Below are positions 6,116 to 9,254 of a stretch of DNA of 9,254 bases, in pieces; the first letter of the stretch is position 1, and each line of letters begins with the position of its first letter. The DNA comes from an uncultured Clostridium sp. (GTDB lineage Bacteria; Bacillota; Clostridia; TANB77; CAG-508), in assembly GCA_900554815.1 (NCBI GenBank), contig USIO01000039.1:1-9254 (forward strand). Reading direction: 5' to 3'. Below the pieces are notes generated by a model that saw only the letters and a program-made list of their open reading frames with translations, was not told the DNA's origin and did no database searches. Both the position numbers and the translations under genes were made by a program.

Positions 6116-6619
6116 CTATACAAGTACATCTGCATTTACATAGAGTGAAGTAAGGTCAATGCCAGTATAATCTCGCTGTTCAAAGTTAGCTTTATTTCTT
6201 TTATCAAAATTATTCTCGCTATTATATTTATTATTTATTTTATTATTATATTTATTTTCTTTAAACTTTTCTTCAATAGGGGTATTGAAGTTTTGTTGGG
6301 GAGGGTATTTAACTTTTGTTAAATAGGGTATCTCTTTTTTTGGTATTAATTTTCTACTTTCTATCTCTTTACTATTTTCCTTATATTTTATTATTATATC
6401 TATACAGTCCTTTTTCTTTAATGAATTTATTAATTTTGAAACTTGTGTTGTTGATATGTTTAGTAATTCACTTAAACTACTATTATTGCAATAACAATAA
6501 TTATTTTCTTTACTTAAAAATAAAATAATTGAATATATTAATTTTTCCTTATCTGATAAATTATCATCTATTAATATTTCTATTGGAATCCAAATTCCTT
6601 TTAAATTTAAATTTGACAA
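6116..6619 (-). CDS. Winged-helix, replication-initiator-like protein
   Basis: The 167-residue protein begins with GIWIPIEIL and a run NLSDKEKLIYSIILFLS, followed by a helix-turn-helix at about 45-70 (SSLSELLNISTTQVSKLINSLKKKD). This is the N-terminal winged helix seen in plasmid RepA and phage DnaD-like replisome organisers of Bacillota. A low-complexity Asn/Lys linker follows, then the C-terminal NFEQRDYTGIDLTSLY, which resembles the short C-terminal motif of such proteins. The start is TTG at 6619, supported by AGAGGAGGGAGAGG just upstream and the lack of an ATG nearby. Its place just upstream of oriT and the relaxase suggests replication of the circular form or control of mobilization; both are inference. 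Confidence 0.75.
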   Translation of the reverse strand: MSNLNLKGIWIPIEILIDDNLSDKEKLIYSIILFLSKENNYCYCNNSSLSELLNISTTQVSKLINSLKKKDCIDIIIKYKENSKEIESRKLIPKKEIPYLTKVKYPPQQNFNTPIEEKFKENKYNNKINNKYNSENNFDKRNKANFEQRDYTGIDLTSLYVNADVLV

Positions 6620-6735
6620 TCGACCTCTCCCTCCTCTCTTATTTCGCTCTATTTTGGTTTTATTGCCTTTTTAATTATCAAGTTATATAGTTTTATATCT
6701 TTAAAATGTAGATAAAAAATTTCCATAAAAAAATC

Positions 6736-6763
6736 GCTTTGAATTTATTTCTAAACTCAAAGC
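6736..6763 (-). terminator. Rho-independent terminator after the 76-residue gene
   Basis: TCAAAGC and GCTTTGA (6757-6763 and 6736-6742) form the stem, and the minus strand continues GATTTTTTT. The following winged-helix gene therefore needs its own promoter in 6620-6730; no convincing -35/-10 pair was found there. Confidence 0.7.
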
Positions 6764-6781
6764 AACTTTTAGTATTTGTCT

Positions 6782-7012
6782 TTATTCTTTGTTTTTAATT
6801 CTTCGTAATTCTTGTATATATTCTGACATTATATCTCTAAATTCTATTTCTATTGTATCATTAACTTTGTTATAACATAGCTGTAACAAATCTAATGATT
6901 TCTGACTATTATAAAAGCCAAATTTAATTTTATTTTCTTTTACAAGTTTATTTACTAATCTATATAATTTTTTCATTTCAATATTTTCTTCATTATTTTT
7001 CTTAACTCTCAT
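6782..7012 (-). CDS. 76-residue charged protein, unknown
   Basis: The product is small, helical and charged (MRVKKNNEENIEMKKLYRL and so on), with no cysteine cluster, signal or membrane segment. AGGAGA lies seven bases before the ATG and a terminator follows the stop, so expression is likely. It is divergent from the XRE regulator across 122 bases and is therefore a candidate target of that regulator. I recognise no family. Small charged proteins at this position in mobile elements can be recombination directionality factors or antirepressors, but nothing in the sequence proves either. Confidence 0.65.
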   Translation of the reverse strand: MRVKKNNEENIEMKKLYRLVNKLVKENKIKFGFYNSQKSLDLLQLCYNKVNDTIEIEFRDIMSEYIQELRRIKNKE

Positions 7013-7134
7013 ACATATCTCCTAATAATTTTACTAATAATATTTAATATTATTTATTTGTAAATGCGTGTGTTTATATTTTAGCAAAATTTTATTATAA
7101 AATCAATATTAATTGAAAATTTTAAGGAGTTCGT

Positions 7135-7395
7135 ATGAATAATTCAAGAAAAATTAATGGTAATTTAAATGTTGTCGGTAACAAAATAAGATATTATCGC
7201 GAAAAGAATAGTATGTCATATCAAAAGTTATCTGACCAATTAATGTTATTAGGCGTAGATATTCATAAACAAGCTATTTATAATATTGAGGTTGGCAAAA
7301 GAACTATTGTTGACTTTGAATTATGTGCTTTTGCTAAATGTTTTGGAATAACTGTAAATGACTTAACTGATGAATATTTTGAAAAGTTAAAATAG
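7135..7395 (+). CDS. XRE-family (Cro/CI) transcriptional regulator
   Basis: The 86-residue single-domain repressor has a Cro/CI helix-turn-helix over about residues 13-78: VGNKIRYYREKNSMSYQKLSDQL is the first part, and HKQAIYNIEVGKR holds the recognition helix and the turn after it. The tail (CFGITVNDLTDEYF) ends the five-helix fold. There is no sensor domain, so control would be by concentration or by a partner protein. AAGGAG lies six bases before the ATG. It is the only regulator divergent from the minus-strand replication and mobilization genes, which suggests it represses that block or itself. The stop codon lies inside the terminator stem. Confidence 0.9.
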   Translation: MNNSRKINGNLNVVGNKIRYYREKNSMSYQKLSDQLMLLGVDIHKQAIYNIEVGKRTIVDFELCAFAKCFGITVNDLTDEYFEKLK

Positions 7396-7430
7396 GAACT
7401 GCATTTTAATTCAGCTCCTATTTTTTTATA
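7390..7430. terminator. Shared terminator of the convergent XRE and nuclease genes
   Basis: AAATAGGAACTG (7390-7401) pairs with CAGCTCCTATTT (7412-7423) with one mismatch, followed on the plus strand by a T-run. The left arm includes the XRE stop codon (7393-7395). The minus-strand version also ends in T residues and sits just past the nuclease stop at 7431. Confidence 0.8.
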
Positions 7431-8486
7431 TTAGTCTATTTCTTCTTGTGTTTCTAGTTTTTCGATATCTTCTATTGCCTTAATATGCAATTCAATATCT
7501 TCGGCTTTTGGTAATTGTGATTGCAAATATTCTGGTATATCTTCTAGTAATTTATACTCACTAACTCCAATCGGACTACTTATATTCCTTAATGCATATT
7601 CTGCTGTAAAATTATCTTTATTTTTGCATAGTAATAATCCTATAGTTGCATTATCTGTTTCATCTTTTACCAAATCATCTATCGCTGATAAATAAAAATT
7701 AAGTTGTCCTGCATCTGTAGGCTCAAATTCTCTTGCTTTTAATTCAACAACAACATAACATTTTAATTTTAAATGATAAAATAATAAGTCAATAAAATAG
7801 TCCTTCTCACTTACAGTTATTTTATATTGTTCGCCTACAAATGCAAACCCTTTTCCCAATTCAATAAGAACATCTTTTATTCTGGCTATCATTGCCTTTT
7901 CAATCTCTATTTCTTTTACTTTTCCTTTTAGTGAAATAAAATCAAAAAGATATGGATCTTTCATTGTTTGTATTGCTAAATCACTTTGAATGTCTGGCAA
8001 AGTTGTAGGAAAGTTTGTTACTTTTTCGGCAATTACTTGTCTTTCATATAATTTGCTTTCTATTTGCATTGTTAATAAACTTCTAGACCAACCATTTATA
8101 ATACTTTGCTTTATATACCATTTCCTTTCCTCTATATTTTTTACTTTATCTATCAAAATTATATTATGTCCCCACGGAATTTGTGCAACAACCTGTTGCA
8201 CAAATTCAAAGTCTGGATATTCTTCTGCTATTTTTTTCATATATTTTAGATTTCTTACAGAAAAACCTGTAACTTCTGGGAACTCTAATTTTAAATCTAT
8301 AGATAAATTATCAATAAATTTATTTCCCCATTTGCTGTTATCTACTATAATTTTTCCAATATGCCAATACATAAATATTAATTCTTTATTTACTACTTGC
8401 ATTGCTTTATATTGTGATTTTAAAATTTCATTTTTTACACTTTCTAAAATTTGTTTGTATTCACTTATATCTATATTATTTTCCAT
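7431..8486 (-). CDS. DUF1016/YhcG-family PDDEXK nuclease
   Basis: The 351-residue protein has the two-part DUF1016 layout. The N-terminal helical domain (about 1-160) includes the hallmark AQIPWGHN at 101-108 and GWSRSLLTMQI. The C-terminal PD-(D/E)XK domain (about 175-325) has Asp233 in YFIDLLFYH and Glu248-Leu-Lys250 in VVVELKAREF as the likely metal-binding and catalytic residues, with Gln261 following. The family is frequent in defence islands and mobile elements, but its exact activity is not established to my knowledge. It is standalone cargo with its own promoter, hairpin leader and shared terminator, between TnpV and the XRE gene. GAAGG precedes the ATG at 8486. Anti-phage or anti-plasmid defence is inference. 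Confidence 0.92.
   Translation of the reverse strand: MENNIDISEYKQILESVKNEILKSQYKAMQVVNKELIFMYWHIGKIIVDNSKWGNKFIDNLSIDLKLEFPEVTGFSVRNLKYMKKIAEEYPDFEFVQQVVAQIPWGHNIILIDKVKNIEERKWYIKQSIINGWSRSLLTMQIESKLYERQVIAEKVTNFPTTLPDIQSDLAIQTMKDPYLFDFISLKGKVKEIEIEKAMIARIKDVLIELGKGFAFVGEQYKITVSEKDYFIDLLFYHLKLKCYVVVELKAREFEPTDAGQLNFYLSAIDDLVKDETDNATIGLLLCKNKDNFTAEYALRNISSPIGVSEYKLLEDIPEYLQSQLPKAEDIELHIKAIEDIEKLETQEEID
8177..8207. repeat. Perfect 14-bp inverted repeat inside the nuclease gene
   Basis: GAATTTGTGCAACA (8177-8190) and TGTTGCACAAATTC (8194-8207) are perfect inverted arms with the spacer ACC. The site encodes EFVQQVVAQI, just before the conserved IPWGHN. Its core AATTTGTGCAA closely matches the leader palindrome at 8503-8529. 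Confidence 0.9.
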
Positions 8487-8502
8487 TTTTTACCTTCTTT
8501 CA

Positions 8503-8529
8503 AATTGTGCAATAGGCTCTTGCACAATT
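8503..8529. repeat. 10-bp inverted repeat in the nuclease leader
   Basis: AATTGTGCAA (8503-8512) and TTGCACAATT (8520-8529) are perfect arms around a 7-base loop. The predicted transcript starts about eight bases upstream, so this stem would form the 5' end of the mRNA, two bases from the GAAGG-containing stretch. It could be an operator over the start site or an RNA element controlling translation or stability. Confidence 0.85.
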
Positions 8530-8543
8530 AATAATTTGTTTCT

Positions 8544-8552
8544 ATTATAACA
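8544..8552 (-). promoter_or_regulatory. Extended -10 promoter of the nuclease gene
   Basis: The minus strand reads TGTTATAAT (8552-8544), a consensus -10 with the TG extension. No good -35 is visible, as is common for extended -10 promoters. Confidence 0.6.
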
Positions 8553-8627
8553 TCAAATTACATTTTTTTCATTATATTTTAAAAATATTTACATTTTTAA
8601 AAGTCACGAATTCGATACCTTTAATTT

Positions 8628-9011
8628 TTATATATAAATTATTTCATTATATGCAATTTCTTCTGCTCTATTTTTAATATTGTTCATTTTTTGTACCCAT
8701 TCTAATTGATTATTGGCTTTTAGTTCTTCTGTAATATTTTCTTTTTTTGCCATTTGCTCTATTAAACTCTCAACTCTTGTTCTACATTCATCTTCAATAT
8801 CTAATAAATGACTTGTTAATTCGTTATTTATTCTCATTAACATACATTCTGCTTTGTGGTGTTCTTCTAAATATTGTAGTCTTAATCTGCCATATTTTCC
8901 TATATTACCTGTTCTTCTTGGTTTTGGTAATGCAATATTGGGTAAATAAAAATCTCCTACCTTTGTATATTCAATTCCATATTTATTTTTACTTAATTCT
9001 TTATTTTCCAT
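8628..9011 (-). CDS. tnpV: TnpV family transposon-encoded protein
   Basis: The 127-residue product carries the TnpV signature: EYTKVGDFYLPNIALP near the N-terminus, GKYGRLRLQYLEEHH in the middle and LIEQMAKKENITEELKANNQLEW through NNIKNRAEEI near the end. TnpV is a marker of Tn4451-type elements; its biochemical role is not known. The ATG at 9011 is chosen over an upstream in-frame TTG at 9026 because GGAGG (9024-9020) lies eight bases before the ATG, while the TTG overlaps that ribosome binding site. In the excised circle the gene lies directly downstream of attP on the minus strand. No strong terminator follows the stop. Confidence 0.93.
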   Translation of the reverse strand: MENKELSKNKYGIEYTKVGDFYLPNIALPKPRRTGNIGKYGRLRLQYLEEHHKAECMLMRINNELTSHLLDIEDECRTRVESLIEQMAKKENITEELKANNQLEWVQKMNNIKNRAEEIAYNEIIYI

Positions 9012-9033
9012 TTTCAAATCCTCCAATTTCTAC

Positions 9034-9064
9034 ATTATAATTTTAAATATTATTATAAAATCAA
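9034..9064 (-). promoter_or_regulatory. Probable tnpV promoter
   Basis: TATAAT (9039-9034) is preceded by TTGATT (9064-9059) at a long 19-base spacing. The -35 overlaps the U-tract of the terminator just upstream. The predicted leader before the ATG is about 15 bases. Confidence 0.5.
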
Positions 9065-9065
9065 A

Positions 9066-9107
9066 AAAAGATGAACTTGTATTATTATTTTTTACAATTC
9101 ATCTTTT
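9066..9107 (-). terminator. Terminator at the right end of the element
   Basis: AAAAGATGAA (9066-9075) and TTCATCTTTT (9098-9107) pair perfectly, extended by TTGT/ACAA with one bulged base, and the minus strand continues TTTTTTTGATTTT. It would stop minus-strand transcription entering from the interrupted host gene before tnpV. The rest of 9108-9183 shows only a plus-strand AGGAGG with a 10-codon frame (9158-9190) that I do not regard as a gene. Confidence 0.75.
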
Positions 9108-9183
9108 AAATATGTGAAAATTTTATAATTTACTAAATTGTTTGTAGGAGGAAAACTTTGCTATTACTGAATTTGAACTTTTC

Positions 9184-9197
9184 GTCATAAGAGAATA
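9184..9197 (-). repeat. Right terminal inverted repeat, plus strand GTCATAAGAGAATA
   Basis: Partner of 64-77, inverted, with one mismatch (G against C at the seventh position). It lies two bases inside the right core repeat, against two bases for the left copy, so the pair is symmetric about the predicted crossover. Confidence 0.85.
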
Positions 9198-9199
9198 AA

Positions 9200-9207
9200 A
9201 TTGTTAT
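9200..9207. repeat. Right attachment-site core, direct repeat ATTGTTAT
   Basis: Second copy of the 8-bp junction repeat. Host sequence continues from 9208 in the restored frame. The matching central GT is at 9203-9204. Confidence 0.85.
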
Positions 9208-9254
9208 TACTAATGATACTAATGTTATTCCTTTTTTACTTTTTGTTTTATACA
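9200..9254 (-). pseudogene. 5' side of the interrupted prepilin-like host gene (fragment)
   Basis: The minus strand reads YKTKSKKGITLVSLVITI from the window edge. A basic stretch followed by G-I-T-L and a hydrophobic run is the prepilin-type cleavage and anchor segment of many clostridial pilin-like proteins. The true start lies outside the window. At the junction the frame runs into the element and adds about 20 unrelated residues before a stop at 9133-9135, so the product is truncated within the membrane helix. Joined to the fragment at 1-61 it gives the continuous helix GITLVSLVITIIILLILAG. Confidence 0.85.

Larger units (their letters stand above)
54..9207. mobile_element. Tn4451-like integrative mobilizable element, complete with both ends
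   Basis: The interval runs between two copies of ATTGTTAT, with 14-bp inverted ends just inside them. It encodes a large serine recombinase, TnpV and a MOBV relaxase with an adjacent oriT. That combination is known from the clostridial Tn4451/Tn4453 transposons. No mating-pair formation genes, coupling protein or antibiotic-resistance gene is present, so it should be mobilizable rather than self-transmissible. Removing the interval between equivalent points of the two repeats, about 9146 bp, rejoins a host reading frame, which is direct evidence for the boundaries. The recombinase gene has two frameshifts; the other backbone genes look intact. Confidence 0.9.

Noticed and set aside
7990..8550. 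Long plus-strand frame opposite the nuclease, and similar ones at 1595-1780, 6316-6528 and 8747-9040
   Set aside because: All are shadows of well-supported minus-strand genes; none has its own promoter, ribosome binding site or recognisable domain.
1..9254. tRNA or rRNA gene, or a tRNA attachment site
   Set aside because: No cloverleaf or rRNA-like sequence was seen at either junction; the target is a protein-coding helix.

Overview
The window holds one complete, very AT-rich mobilizable element of about 9.15 kb, with a short piece of the interrupted host gene at each end. The host is probably a low-GC Clostridia member (Bacillota). Reasons are the base composition, the AGGAGG-type ribosome binding sites, the consensus sigma-A promoters, and a host gene encoding the hydrophobic N-terminal helix (GITLVSLVITIIILLILAG) common in clostridial prepilin-like proteins.

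Boundaries. The host gene lies on the minus strand. Its 5' part is at 9200-9254 and its 3' part at 1-61. The two parts share an 8-bp direct repeat ATTGTTAT (54-61 and 9200-9207). Deleting everything between one copy and the other restores an uninterrupted reading frame. Just inside the repeats are 14-bp inverted ends matching at 13 positions (64-77 and 9184-9197).

Backbone. On the minus strand are a TndX/TnpX-family large serine recombinase (88-1730) broken by two one-base insertions, a 36-residue protein in front of it, a basic helix-turn-helix protein (2170-2667), a MOBV/Mob_Pre relaxase (4591-5838), an oriT with the pMV158-type loop GTGTGT (5904-5952), a replication-initiator-like winged-helix protein (6116-6619), a 76-residue unknown, and TnpV (8628-9011). 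Serine recombinase, TnpV and Mob_Pre relaxase together are the Tn4451/Tn4453 hallmark, so this is an integrative mobilizable element that would need a helper conjugation system.

Cargo and control. Plus-strand genes are a DUF6076-like protein with a four-cysteine cluster (2977-4071), a three-helix membrane protein behind an attenuator-like leader (4273-4539), and an XRE repressor (7135-7395). A DUF1016/YhcG PDDEXK nuclease (7431-8486) is the most defence-like cargo and carries two related palindromes, one in its leader and one inside its coding sequence.

How it would work. An intact recombinase would excise the element as a circle whose joined ends form a symmetric attP. The relaxase would then nick oriT for transfer, and several hairpins lie beside oriT. 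As read here the recombinase is broken, so the element may be stranded unless the frameshifts are sequencing errors or a relative acts in trans.
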